Below, piece by piece: positions 1-7,409 of a stretch of DNA of 48,534 bases; position 1 is the stretch's first letter, and every line of letters starts with the position of its first letter. This DNA is from Burkholderiales bacterium (lineage in GTDB: Bacteria > Pseudomonadota > Gammaproteobacteria > Burkholderiales > Burkholderiaceae_C). Location of the stretch: NCBI GenBank assembly GCA_947453625.1, contig CANGHK010000038.1, positions 1 to 48,534 on the forward strand, written 5' to 3'. A program made the translations under genes and the position numbers. A model generated the notes under the pieces. That model was not told the origin of the DNA and did not search any database. It saw only the letters and a list, made by a program, of their open reading frames with translations.

Positions 1-168
1 CGGTGTCCGCTTCAAGCGCCGGTCAAGCCGGTGTCCGCTTCAAGCGCCGGTCAAGCCGGTGTCCGCTTCAAGCGCCGGTCAAGCCGGTGTCCGCTTCAAG
101 TGCCGGTCAAGCCGGTGTCCGCTTCAAGCGCCGGTCAAGCCGGTGTCCGCTTAAAGCGCCGGTCAAGC
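1..168. repeat. 28-bp tandem repeat (minisatellite), 6 copies visible
   Basis: Six head-to-tail copies of a 28-bp unit begin at base 1; the window edge cuts the array, so the true copy number is unknown. The unit begins CGGTGTCCGCTTCAAG and ends GGTCAAGC. Copy 4 has a C-to-T change (AAGTGCC) and copy 6 a C-to-A change (TTAAAG); the other four are identical. The period is not a multiple of three and there are no unique spacers. The last copy contains the stop codon of the membrane-protein gene read on the minus strand. Confidence 0.97.
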
Positions 169-696
169 CGGCGCGTGCCGGTCGGCCGCAGGGTCCGCCG
201 GCCGACCCGCCCCGGGCACCAGCCTGGGCTCGGCGCCCAGCCAGTACAGGCCGTTGGCCATGATGCAGAAGCCGGTGGCGGCGAACCAGACCATCGCGCC
301 GCCGACAAAGCCAGTGAAAGCCAGCCACCCCGGGCTGTGTGCCAGGCTCAGGCCGGCCGCCAGCGAGATGTTGATGCCCACGGCCAGGTAGATGCGCCGC
401 TCCAGGTACCAGCGGTCGGTCTGCAGCCGATAGAGCTGGCCGGGCTGCCAGCCGGGGCGGGCCAGCCTGGGGCGAAAACCCAGCTCGGCCAAGGCGTTGC
501 CGACGATGCAGAACCCGGTCAGCGCCACCGTGATCGAGGCCAGGCCGGTGGCCACGACCAGCAATACCCAGCGCGGATCGACCCACACCGCCAGCGCGGT
601 CGACAGCAGCAGCACCGCGCCGGCAATCAGCCAGACCGTGCGCTCGACATACCAGCGGTCGGTGGGCACGATGTAGAGGCTTGAACGCTTTGACAT
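163..696 (-). CDS. small inner-membrane protein with duplicated DUF2892-like unit
   Basis: The gene encodes a 177-residue integral membrane protein of unknown function. The ATG at 696 was chosen because AAGGAG lies about 7 bases upstream; a longer reading to 771 lacks such a site. The protein is an internal duplication: TDRWY at residues 12-16 and 93-97 each begin a unit with two hydrophobic segments ending in a GFCI motif (residues 61-64 and 142-145), followed by LG and PRL. The GFC-containing hydrophobic pair resembles the DUF2892/YgaP-type membrane domain, but without a rhodanese domain. It lies 111 bases downstream of hemY on the same strand and may be cotranscribed. Its stop codon is inside the last 28-bp repeat, so slippage in the array could change the C-terminus. 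Function cannot be assigned. Confidence 0.75.
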   Translation of the reverse strand: MSKRSSLYIVPTDRWYVERTVWLIAGAVLLLSTALAVWVDPRWVLLVVATGLASITVALTGFCIVGNALAELGFRPRLARPGWQPGQLYRLQTDRWYLERRIYLAVGINISLAAGLSLAHSPGWLAFTGFVGGAMVWFAATGFCIMANGLYWLGAEPRLVPGAGRPADPAADRHAPA

Positions 697-807
697 GGTC
701 AACTCCTTGCTGCGGCAGCGGGCCTGCAGAGCATGTCGCGCCGGTCCGGGCCGTGCGTTGACCCTGCGCAACCACGGCCGACAGCTGCTGCGCCGCGGTC
801 AAGCAGT

Positions 808-2253
808 TCAGGCCGGGTTGCGCAGCCAGGCAGCCACGGCCTCGGCCGCGAGGTGGCCGCTCTTGATGCAGTCGCCGACCGCCACCCCGCCCTTCCAGCT
901 GGCGCAGAAAAACAGCCCCGGCAGTTGCCGGACCGCGGCCTCGGCGCGGGCCACCCGGCCGCCATGGCCCAGCGTGTACTGCGGTATCGCCCGGGGCCAG
1001 CGCGTGACGTTCTGGAACAGCGGCGCCTGGCTGGCGCCCAGCAGCGCGCGGTGCTCGACCTGGACCCGCGCCGCAATCTCGTGCTCGGTCAGGCCGGGCA
1101 GCGCCGGGTCGCGCTGCCCGCCGGCAAAGGTCGTCAGCAAGACCTTGCCTTCGGGCGCACGGCCGGCGTACATGCTGCTCGAGAACAGCACGCCCAGCAC
1201 GCGCCTGGCCTCCTTGCGCGGCACCAGGCAGCCGAAACCGTCCAGCGGGTGGGCGATGGCCGAACGTACATAGGCTGATGCGACACTGGCCACTGGGGCA
1301 TAGACTATGGCCTCCAGCGCCGCGGCAGCGTCGGCTGCAGACTCGCGCAGCAGCGCCGCCGCCTGGTAGGCCGGCGTCGCCAGCACCAGGGCCCGGGCCC
1401 GGTAGCGCAGCGGCCGGCCCTGCGCCTCGGCCCAGAGCGTGAACCCGCCGTCGGCGTCGCGCGTCAGGCGGGTAGCACGCGTCTGCAGCGCCACCGGGCC
1501 AACGGCCGCCGCCAGCGCATCGGTCAGCACCTGCATGCCCCCGGCGAAGGAAAAACTCTTGGCGCTGTTTTTTGCCGTCTCGCGCTGGCGCCGTCGCTCG
1601 GCCGCGCCGAACAGCTGGCCGCGGATCAGGCTGCCCCAGCGCTGCTCGAGCGCGTGCAGCTTGGGAAACGCCGCCTGCACCGAGATCGTCTCGGGGTCGC
1701 CGGCGTAGATGCCGGCGACGAAGGGGTCGATCGCATAGTCGAGGAACTCGGGCCCGAGGCGGCGCCGGACGAAGTCGGCGATCGACTCCTCGCCCTGCGC
1801 CGGCGCGGCGGGCACGAAGGGCTCTCGCAGCAAGGCCAGCTTGGCCGGCAGCGAGAACAAGCGCGTGCCCAGGAAAGCCGCCGGCGTGGTCGGCAAGGCC
1901 ATGAGCCTGCCGCCGCGCACCACGTAGCGCTTGTCGGCCGCAGCCGCGGCCAGCCGCATCTCGCCGCCCAGGCCGAGCTGGTCCACCAACTGGCCGATCA
2001 GCTCGGTGGTGTCTAGCGCGCTGTTCGGCCCACGCTCGAACAGGCAGCCGTCGCGCCGCTGCGTGCCTATCACGCCACCCGGTTGGGCGCCGGCATCCAT
2101 CACCTGCACCGCCAGGCCGGCGCGCTTCAGGCCAAAAGCGGTGCTCAGGCCAGAGATGCCAGCGCCCACCACCAGCACATCGGCTGGCGCGCGTACAGGC
2201 CAGGCGCCGGCGTCTTGCGTCAGACTCTCCCAAGGCCGAAATTGACTGTCCAC
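808..2253 (-). CDS. hemY: protoporphyrinogen oxidase, HemY type
   Basis: This FAD-dependent enzyme family oxidises protoporphyrinogen IX (or coproporphyrinogen III) late in heme synthesis. The 481-residue product has the usual family length. The dinucleotide-binding fingerprint GAGISG is at residues 30-35 with an acidic residue near 53, followed by the FERGPNS segment typical of the family. The C-terminal FAD-contact region FFCASWKGGVAVGDCIKSG is also clear. The GTG start at 2253 is supported by GAGAGG five bases upstream. Oxygen is normally the electron acceptor of HemY enzymes, which contrasts with the possible FNR-type control of the divergent hemerythrin/ATPase block. Whether it is a protoporphyrin- or coproporphyrin-specific enzyme cannot be read from sequence alone. 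Confidence 0.92.
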   Translation of the reverse strand: MDSQFRPWESLTQDAGAWPVRAPADVLVVGAGISGLSTAFGLKRAGLAVQVMDAGAQPGGVIGTQRRDGCLFERGPNSALDTTELIGQLVDQLGLGGEMRLAAAAADKRYVVRGGRLMALPTTPAAFLGTRLFSLPAKLALLREPFVPAAPAQGEESIADFVRRRLGPEFLDYAIDPFVAGIYAGDPETISVQAAFPKLHALEQRWGSLIRGQLFGAAERRRQRETAKNSAKSFSFAGGMQVLTDALAAAVGPVALQTRATRLTRDADGGFTLWAEAQGRPLRYRARALVLATPAYQAAALLRESAADAAAALEAIVYAPVASVASAYVRSAIAHPLDGFGCLVPRKEARRVLGVLFSSSMYAGRAPEGKVLLTTFAGGQRDPALPGLTEHEIAARVQVEHRALLGASQAPLFQNVTRWPRAIPQYTLGHGGRVARAEAAVRQLPGLFFCASWKGGVAVGDCIKSGHLAAEAVAAWLRNPA

Positions 2254-2364
2254 GAGCGCCTCTCAGTTGCAAGCCAGGATAGCCGGGGCGACGGCATCGG
2301 GCCACGCGCTGACAACGGGTTCGGCCCTGTCGTTGCCGACGCCGACCGCATTTCCAGCGGCCAC

Positions 2365-2378
2365 TTGATATGAAGCAA
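2365..2378 (+). promoter_or_regulatory. FNR/Anr-like box upstream of hemerythrin gene
   Basis: The sequence TTGAT-ATGA-AGCAA matches the FNR/Anr/CRP-family consensus TTGAT-N4-ATCAA at nine of ten positions. It lies 53 bases before the hemerythrin start, in the hemY-hemerythrin intergenic region, a plausible place for activation. One mismatch and the lack of a clear -10 keep this tentative. Confidence 0.45.
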
Positions 2379-2430
2379 GTTGCGCAACGGGCCGATGCGA
2401 AGAATCAAGCCCATCACCGATGGAGAGACC

Positions 2431-2925
2431 ATGCCCAGTGCCAAGACCCGCCCCGCCCGTCCCGCCCGCGCCGCCGCCCCACCCCTGCCCTCGTTCGAGG
2501 CCCTGGATCAGACCCACCGCCAGGTCATGCTGACGCTGGCGCAGCTCGCAACCCTGGGGCAACACCTGGAAGCCGAAGGCGTCGACGACGCTGCGCGCCA
2601 GCTCGCGGCCGAGATCTGCGCTTTTTTCGACGGCAGTGCGCGCGCCCACCACGCCGCTGAAGAGCAGTTCGTTTTTCCGGCCCTGCTCAGCGGCAGCGAT
2701 ACCACGCTGATCCAGCATGTGCACCGGCTGCAGCAAGACCATGGCTGGCTGGAAGAAGACTGGCTCGAGCTGCAGCCGCAGCTCAAGGCGGTGTCCGAAG
2801 GCTACAGCTGGTACGACATCGACGCGCTGCGCGCCGCGATACCGATCTTCACCGAGCTCTACCGCGACCACATCGCGCTCGAGGAAGACATCGTCTACCC
2901 CGAAAGCCGGCGCCGGCAGTCCTGA
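2431..2925 (+). CDS. hemerythrin HHE domain protein
   Basis: The 164-residue product is a four-helix hemerythrin-like protein expected to bind a non-heme di-iron centre. Such proteins sense or store oxygen or handle reactive oxygen or nitrogen species. Metal-ligand histidines and carboxylates fall where the family expects them: DQTHRQ near the N-terminus, AHHAAEEQFVFP in the middle, HVHRLQQDH, and a C-terminal YRDHIALEEDIVYP. The first 22 residues are a basic, Ala/Pro-rich extension. The ATG at 2431 was chosen over 2380 because GGAGA is five bases upstream. It ends 61 bases before the ATPase operon in the same direction, so a shared transcript is possible. The FNR-like box upstream fits an oxygen-responsive role. 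The exact physiological function is not determined. Confidence 0.88.
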   Translation: MPSAKTRPARPARAAAPPLPSFEALDQTHRQVMLTLAQLATLGQHLEAEGVDDAARQLAAEICAFFDGSARAHHAAEEQFVFPALLSGSDTTLIQHVHRLQQDHGWLEEDWLELQPQLKAVSEGYSWYDIDALRAAIPIFTELYRDHIALEEDIVYPESRRRQS

Positions 2926-2986
2926 CCCGGCAGGTCTGAACCGGCGACAACAGCCCAGGACGCTCAGCCGGGGAACGCACCAGGTG

Positions 2987-3328
2987 ATGCCACCGAGCGC
3001 GCCCGACCTCGACCCGGTGGTGCCCGCCATCGCCCGCGTGCTGAGCGCCGAACTGCAGGCGCAGCAGGCGATCGCGCAGGCGCGGGCCGAGGCCGGCCAA
3101 ATCGCCGAACGCGCCCGCGCCGACGCCCGCGCGACGGCCGAGCGCACCGAGCGGCGCATCCGCCGGATCGCCGCCGCCTTCGAGCGCGAAACGGCACAGT
3201 GCTTAGCCGAGATCGCGGCCGAGGTGGCGGCCATCGCCCAGCCGCAGGCGCCCGACCATGAAGAGCTCGCTGCACTCGACCAGGCGGTTCGGGCGCTGGC
3301 AAGGCGCCTGACGGGCAAGCTGCCGTGA
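2987..3328 (+). CDS. V/A-type ATPase G/H-like peripheral stalk subunit
   Basis: The 113-residue product is almost entirely a charged, alanine-rich helix with long coiled-coil character: AQARAEAGQIAERARADA is followed by a run of Arg/Glu heptads. This fits the small peripheral-stalk subunit (G/H) that pairs with subunit E in V/A-type ATPases. Sequence similarity in such coiled coils is weak, so the call rests mainly on being the first gene of a complete V-type ATPase operon. ATG at 2987 is used; an in-frame GTG lies one codon upstream. The stop overlaps the GTG start of the next gene by four bases, implying translational coupling. Confidence 0.7.
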   Translation: MPPSAPDLDPVVPAIARVLSAELQAQQAIAQARAEAGQIAERARADARATAERTERRIRRIAAAFERETAQCLAEIAAEVAAIAQPQAPDHEELAALDQAVRALARRLTGKLP

Positions 3329-4137
3329 TCGATTGCGGCAGCCTGGACTACGCGCAGGCGCGCTTGCAGGCGCGCCATGGCCAGCGCGAAGGCGAGTCCA
3401 CCTGGCAGCGTCTGGCGACGGCGCGTCAATTTGCCGCGCTGGTCGAGATCGCGCGCCAAACCTCGCTGCGGCCCTGGCTGGTGGGCATCACCGCCCCGCC
3501 CAGCGCGCACCAGATCGAGGCGGTGATGCGCGGGCACTGGCGCCGGGCGGTCAGCGAGACCGTGGGCTGGATGCCGAGCGACTGGCATGCCGCGCTGGCC
3601 TGGTGCGCGCTGCTGCCCGACCTGCCCCTGTTGCAGCACCTGGCGCGCGGCGCAGAGGCCAGTCCCTGGATGCAGGACGACCCCGACTACCGCCGCCTGT
3701 GCGCGCTGGCGCCGGCCGAACGCTCCGGCGCGCTGGCGGCCGCCGGGCTGGGCGATCTGGCCGTCATATGGGGCGCGCCGCAGCCTTCTGGCGCGCTCTG
3801 GCGGCAGGCCTGGCACGCGGCGTGGCAAGCCCGGCTGCCGCGGGGTGCGGGCGCGGCCAGCGACAGCCTGCAGCCGCTGGTGGCCGCCGTGCGCGCCCAT
3901 GCGGCAGCCTTTGCCGCGGCCCCGCCCGGCCCGGACGCGGGCTTGCGCCGCTCGCTGCAGGACAGGCTGTCGCTGCTGCTGCGGCGCGCCGCGCTGACGC
4001 CGGCGGCGGCCTTCATCCACCTGGCGCTGGCCGCACTCGACCTGGAACGGCTGCGCGGCGAGTTGCTGCGGCGGGCCTTGTTCAACCCCGGCCCGACGCC
4101 GCGCCAGGCTGCGCCGGCCGGCCCGCGGGAGTCCTGA
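3325..4137 (+). CDS. V/A-type ATPase subunit C-like protein
   Basis: A 270-residue, largely helical Ala/Leu/Arg-rich protein with no strong motif. Its place between the G/H-like and I subunit genes, in an operon that otherwise lacks a C/d subunit, makes it the likely C subunit. That subunit caps the membrane ring and joins the central stalk to it. WLVGITAPPSAHQIEAVMRGHWRR near residues 50-75 resembles the N-terminal helical part of AC39/C-type subunits, but divergence is high. Translation starts at a GTG overlapping the previous stop, and its stop overlaps the next ATG by one base. Identity is inferred from synteny and size more than from sequence. Confidence 0.65.
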   Translation: MIDCGSLDYAQARLQARHGQREGESTWQRLATARQFAALVEIARQTSLRPWLVGITAPPSAHQIEAVMRGHWRRAVSETVGWMPSDWHAALAWCALLPDLPLLQHLARGAEASPWMQDDPDYRRLCALAPAERSGALAAAGLGDLAVIWGAPQPSGALWRQAWHAAWQARLPRGAGAASDSLQPLVAAVRAHAAAFAAAPPGPDAGLRRSLQDRLSLLLRRAALTPAAAFIHLALAALDLERLRGELLRRALFNPGPTPRQAAPAGPRES

Positions 4138-5996
4138 TGCTGCGCCCCCGCCCGGCCCGCTGGTTCGAGATCCTGGCCGCGCGCGACGACGCCACGCTGG
4201 TGCTCGAGGCGCTGGCCTGCACCGGCGAGGTCGAGCTCGAGCCCCGGTCGGGCGCCGGCGTGGCGGCCGACCTGGCCGAATTGAACCCGGCGCTGGCCCA
4301 GTTTGTCGAGTGGTCATCGCGCTACCGGGCCTACTGGCCTGCGCCCGAGTCGTGCCGGCCCTCGGCCTTCCCCGAGGCGCCGGCGGCCACCCTGCAGCGC
4401 TGCCTGGCAACGCTGCAGGCCTGGGCCCGCGACGCCGAGCCGGTGATCCGGACCCTGCAACGCGGTGAAGCCGAGCGCGCCGAGTTGCAGCGTTGGCAGC
4501 GGGTGCTGGCCGCGCTGGAGTTGGCCGGGATCGATCCCGGCCCACTGGCGCGCGCCGGTCCGCTGTTGCCGGTGCGCCTGTTCGTGCTGCCGTCCGGGCT
4601 GCCGGCCGAGGCGGACGGTCTCTCCGCAGCCGGCAGCGCCGGGCTGGAGACGCTGGCCAGCGCCCTGCTGATCAACAGCACGACCCACCTGCTGGTCACC
4701 GGGTCGCCCGACGCTTTGCAGGCGATGGCGAAGGTGATCGCGCAGAAAGGCAGCAGCCACGCCGTGCCGGCCTGGCTGCACAGCGATCCGCTGGCCAACC
4801 AGCGCGAGACAGCCCAGCGCTTGGCCGCGCTAGCCCTCACCCAGGCCGGGGCGACCTCCGCGCTGGCCGCGCTCAGCCAGCGCCATGACCTGCCCCGCGT
4901 GCTGGGCGACGCCCACCGCCTGCAGTGGCTGCTGCACAACGTGCAGGCGCTCGAATCGGGCGCGCTGCTGTGCTGGATCACCGGCTGGACCAGCGACGCC
5001 GGTGGCGCTGCCGAAAGCGCACTGGACCGCGCGCTGCAAGCCTGCCCGGCACGCGCGCTGCTGCGCTTCGCGCCCGCGCCGGCCGGCATGCGGGCGCCGC
5101 TGCTGCTGCGCAACCCGCCCTGGGCCAGGCCGTTCGAGGTCTTCAGCCGGGCGCTGGGCATGCCCTCGGCCAGCGAGGCCGACCCGACGCCGCTGCTGGC
5201 CGTCGTCGTGCCGCTGATGTTCGGCTATATGTTCGGCGATGTCGGCCAGGGTCTGCTGCTGGCAGGCGTGGCCGGGTGCTACCGCCAGCGCTTTCCCATC
5301 GCCCGGCTGCTGGTGGCCGGCGGCCTGTCGGCGGCGCTGTTCGGCTGGCTGTTCGGCAGCGTGTTCGGCCTGCACGGGCTGCTGCCGGCGCTGTGGCTGC
5401 ACCCGCTGGCCGCACCGCTGCCGGTGCTGCTGGCGCCGCTGGCGGGCGGCGCCTTGTTGCTGACCCTGGGCCTGGGCCTGGACGCGCTGGCCGCGAGGTG
5501 GCGCGCCGAGTGGCCTCGCTGGGCGCTGACCGACGCCTGGCTGGCCGTCGTCTACCTCGGCTTGCTGGCGGCTTTTTTTGCGCCGCCCGCGCTGTGGGTG
5601 GCGGCTGCCGGCGCGCTGGCCTTCTGCGTCGGCCACGCGCTGTCGGCCAAACGCCTGGGCGCGGGGCTGAGCGCCATCGGCGAACTGGTCGAGAAGACGC
5701 TGCAGATCCTGATCAATACCCTGTCCTTCGCCCGCGTCGGCGCGTTCGCGCTGGCCCATGCCGGCCTGTCGTCGGCCATCGTCGCGCTGATGGATGCGGC
5801 CGACAGCAGCGTGGCCCGGGCACTGGTGCTGGTGCTGGGCAACGCTGTCGTGATCGTGCTGGAGGCGATGGTGGTGTCGATACAGACCACCCGGCTGGTG
5901 TTGTTCGAGTTCTTCACCCGTTTCATGCAAGGCCAGGGCCGGGCTTTCCGCCCGCTGCCGGCACCGCCCTTCACTTACCAGGAGAAGCCCCCTTGA
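4137..5996 (+). CDS. V/A-type ATPase subunit I (membrane stator, a-type)
   Basis: The 619-residue membrane subunit provides the stator half-channels next to the proteolipid ring. Residues 1 to about 340 are cytoplasmic and helical; after that come seven or so hydrophobic segments. The stretch PLMFGYMFGDVGQGLLL near residue 360 is the characteristic entry into the membrane domain. SFARVGAFALAHAGLS near residue 535 carries Arg533, which aligns with the essential channel arginine of a/I subunits. The protein is near the usual 600-650-residue length. GGGAG-type ribosome-binding sequence precedes the ATG, and the stop overlaps the TTG start of subunit K. Confidence 0.9.
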   Translation: MLRPRPARWFEILAARDDATLVLEALACTGEVELEPRSGAGVAADLAELNPALAQFVEWSSRYRAYWPAPESCRPSAFPEAPAATLQRCLATLQAWARDAEPVIRTLQRGEAERAELQRWQRVLAALELAGIDPGPLARAGPLLPVRLFVLPSGLPAEADGLSAAGSAGLETLASALLINSTTHLLVTGSPDALQAMAKVIAQKGSSHAVPAWLHSDPLANQRETAQRLAALALTQAGATSALAALSQRHDLPRVLGDAHRLQWLLHNVQALESGALLCWITGWTSDAGGAAESALDRALQACPARALLRFAPAPAGMRAPLLLRNPPWARPFEVFSRALGMPSASEADPTPLLAVVVPLMFGYMFGDVGQGLLLAGVAGCYRQRFPIARLLVAGGLSAALFGWLFGSVFGLHGLLPALWLHPLAAPLPVLLAPLAGGALLLTLGLGLDALAARWRAEWPRWALTDAWLAVVYLGLLAAFFAPPALWVAAAGALAFCVGHALSAKRLGAGLSAIGELVEKTLQILINTLSFARVGAFALAHAGLSSAIVALMDAADSSVARALVLVLGNAVVIVLEAMVVSIQTTRLVLFEFFTRFMQGQGRAFRPLPAPPFTYQEKPP

Positions 5997-6382
5997 AGAC
6001 GACATTTGCCAAGACGCGCAAGCCGGCCCTGCCGGTCGCCTGGGTCGCATGGGTCGCCCTGACGCTGTTGCTCGGCCTGGCGGCCAGCGCCTTGCTGCTG
6101 GGGTCGCCGGGCGCCCACGCGGCCTCCGAGAGCGCGGCCGGCGCAGTCAAGAGCGCGGGACTGGACAGCCATTGGGTTTTCATCGGCGCCGCGTTGGCCA
6201 CCGGCATGTCCTCGCTGGGCGCCGGGCTGGCGGTGGCCAGGGTGGGCACCGCTGCGGTGGGCGCGCTGGCCGAGAATCCCGAGCTGTTCGGCCGCCTGCT
6301 GATCTTCATCGGCCTGGCCGAGGGCATCGCGATCTACGGCCTGATCGTGTCCATCCTGATGCTCAACCGGCTGGGCCCATGA
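5993..6382 (+). CDS. V/A-type ATPase subunit K (proteolipid, c-ring)
   Basis: The 129-residue proteolipid has a hydrophobic N-terminal segment (residues 13-43, ending GAHA-A, possibly a cleaved signal as in the Thermus subunit). A single helical hairpin follows, residues 57-127. Glu110 in GLAEGIAIYG is the ion-carrying carboxylate in the second helix of the hairpin. The loop contains R83 and the AENPE turn that faces subunits D/C. One hairpin per polypeptide, rather than the duplicated eukaryotic form, suggests a bacterial/archaeal ring. The TTG start at 5993 is preceded by CAGGAGAAG and overlaps the previous stop. I cannot tell H+ from Na+ specificity by eye. Confidence 0.9.
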   Translation: MKTTFAKTRKPALPVAWVAWVALTLLLGLAASALLLGSPGAHAASESAAGAVKSAGLDSHWVFIGAALATGMSSLGAGLAVARVGTAAVGALAENPELFGRLLIFIGLAEGIAIYGLIVSILMLNRLGP

Positions 6383-6675
6383 CGGCGCCCATCTACCTGG
6401 GCGACGAGGTGACGGCCAGCGGCTACCGGCTGGCCGGTGCGCGGGTGCGCACGCCACGGCCCGGCGAGGAGCCGGCCGCGCTGGCCTGGGCGCGGGCCCA
6501 GGCGCCGCTGGTACTGCTGTCGGCCAAGGTGGCGGCCGGCCTGGACGAGCCGCTCTTGCGCAGCGCGCTGTCGGCGCTGGCCCCGCTGGTGCTGGTCGTG
6601 CCCGACCTGCACGGCGAGGTGGCGCTGCCCGATCTGGCGGCACGGCTGCGCGGCCAACTGGGGCTGGAGGCATGA
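6379..6675 (+). CDS. V/A-type ATPase subunit F
   Basis: The 98-residue product fits the small Rossmann-like F subunit of the central stalk. It begins with a short strand IYLGDEVTASGYRLAGARV, as usual for the family (a GDE..GFRLAG pattern). A second strand, APLVLLSAKVAAGL, follows, then a C-terminal ALPDLAARLRGQLG helix that would insert alongside subunit D. Translation begins at an ATG overlapping the subunit K stop (ATGA). The start of the following subunit E is 55 bases after its stop. F subunits regulate hydrolysis and torque. Confidence 0.85.
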   Translation: MTAPIYLGDEVTASGYRLAGARVRTPRPGEEPAALAWARAQAPLVLLSAKVAAGLDEPLLRSALSALAPLVLVVPDLHGEVALPDLAARLRGQLGLEA

Positions 6676-6730
6676 GCGGAAATGCCCGCGCCAAGCCAGC
6701 GGCGAATTCCCGCTTGACGGAGCGTCCGCG

Positions 6731-7339
6731 ATGACGGTCGAACAACAGACCCAGGCTTTGCTGGCCCTGGTCGACGCCGACCGGGCGCGCCAGTGCCAGG
6801 CGATCCTGGGCGAGGCCGAGCGCCGGGCCGAGGGCCTGCGGCGGCAAGCCCGGGCCGAAGCCCTGGCGCGACTGCGCCAGGCCTTTGCCGAACAGCGGCT
6901 GCGCCGGCGTGAGCGCATCGCCGCCGCGCAGGCCAGGCTGGCCACCCAGCGCCGGCTGCAGGCCCAGCAGCACAGTGCCGGGCTGCTGCAACAGGCTTGG
7001 GCCCAACTGCCGGGCGAGCTGCAGGCCGCCTGGCAAGACTGTGCATCCCGCGCGGCCTGGGTGGCCCAGGTGGTGGCGGCGGCGCGGGACAGGCTGCCGC
7101 CGGGCGGCTGGCACATCGTGCATGCGCCCGACTGGCCAGCGGCGGAGCGTCAGGCCTTGTCCGACGCGCTGGCCGCCGAGGCGGGCATCGCGCCGGTCTT
7201 CAAAGCCGATCCGACGATCCGCGCCGGGCTGAAGGTCATCGCCCAGGGCAATGTGATCGACGGCACGCTGGCCGGCTTGCTGGACGACCGCGCCGACTTC
7301 GAAGCGCAGCTGCTGCGTCAGCTGGAGTTGGCGCGATGA
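6731..7339 (+). CDS. V/A-type ATPase subunit E (peripheral stalk)
   Basis: The 202-residue protein has a long N-terminal helix (residues 1-85) rich in Arg, Glu, Gln and Ala. It is followed by a globular C-terminal domain (about 100-202) with VFKADPTIRAGLKVIAQGNVID near residue 160. This helix-plus-head layout and the closing GLKV..G...D element are typical of subunit E, which links the catalytic head to the membrane stator. The ATG at 6731 was chosen because the homologous part starts there. A ribosome-binding site is not obvious (GGAGCGTCCGCG precedes it). It is separated from subunit A by 70 bases carrying a GC-palindromic element. Confidence 0.82.
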   Translation: MTVEQQTQALLALVDADRARQCQAILGEAERRAEGLRRQARAEALARLRQAFAEQRLRRRERIAAAQARLATQRRLQAQQHSAGLLQQAWAQLPGELQAAWQDCASRAAWVAQVVAAARDRLPPGGWHIVHAPDWPAAERQALSDALAAEAGIAPVFKADPTIRAGLKVIAQGNVIDGTLAGLLDDRADFEAQLLRQLELAR

Positions 7340-7360
7340 GCACCGCACGGCCGATCCGAA

Positions 7361-7405
7361 GGCGCTCACGCCCCCTCGGGGGGCCGGACCGCAGCGCCTG
7401 GGGGG
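7361..7405. repeat. REP-like GC palindromic element inside ATPase operon
   Basis: The only sizeable gap in the ATPase operon holds a GC-rich element with the inverted repeat CCCCC-TC-GGGGG (7371-7382) and a second G-run reaching the subunit A start. A related element with CCCCCCGGGGGG occurs at 44028-44039. Such elements recur between genes in Comamonadaceae-type genomes. The closing GGGGGGCGGC could act as the ribosome-binding site of the next gene. Confidence 0.6.
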
Positions 7406-7409
7406 CGGC

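Noticed and set aside
1-168. CRISPR-like array
   Set aside because: Copies are contiguous 28-bp tandem repeats with no unique spacers and no cas genes nearby.
107-2305. Very long overlapping open frames on both strands across hemY and other GC-rich genes
   Set aside because: They are antisense or off-frame shadows caused by high GC; they lack family motifs while the accepted frame carries complete ones.
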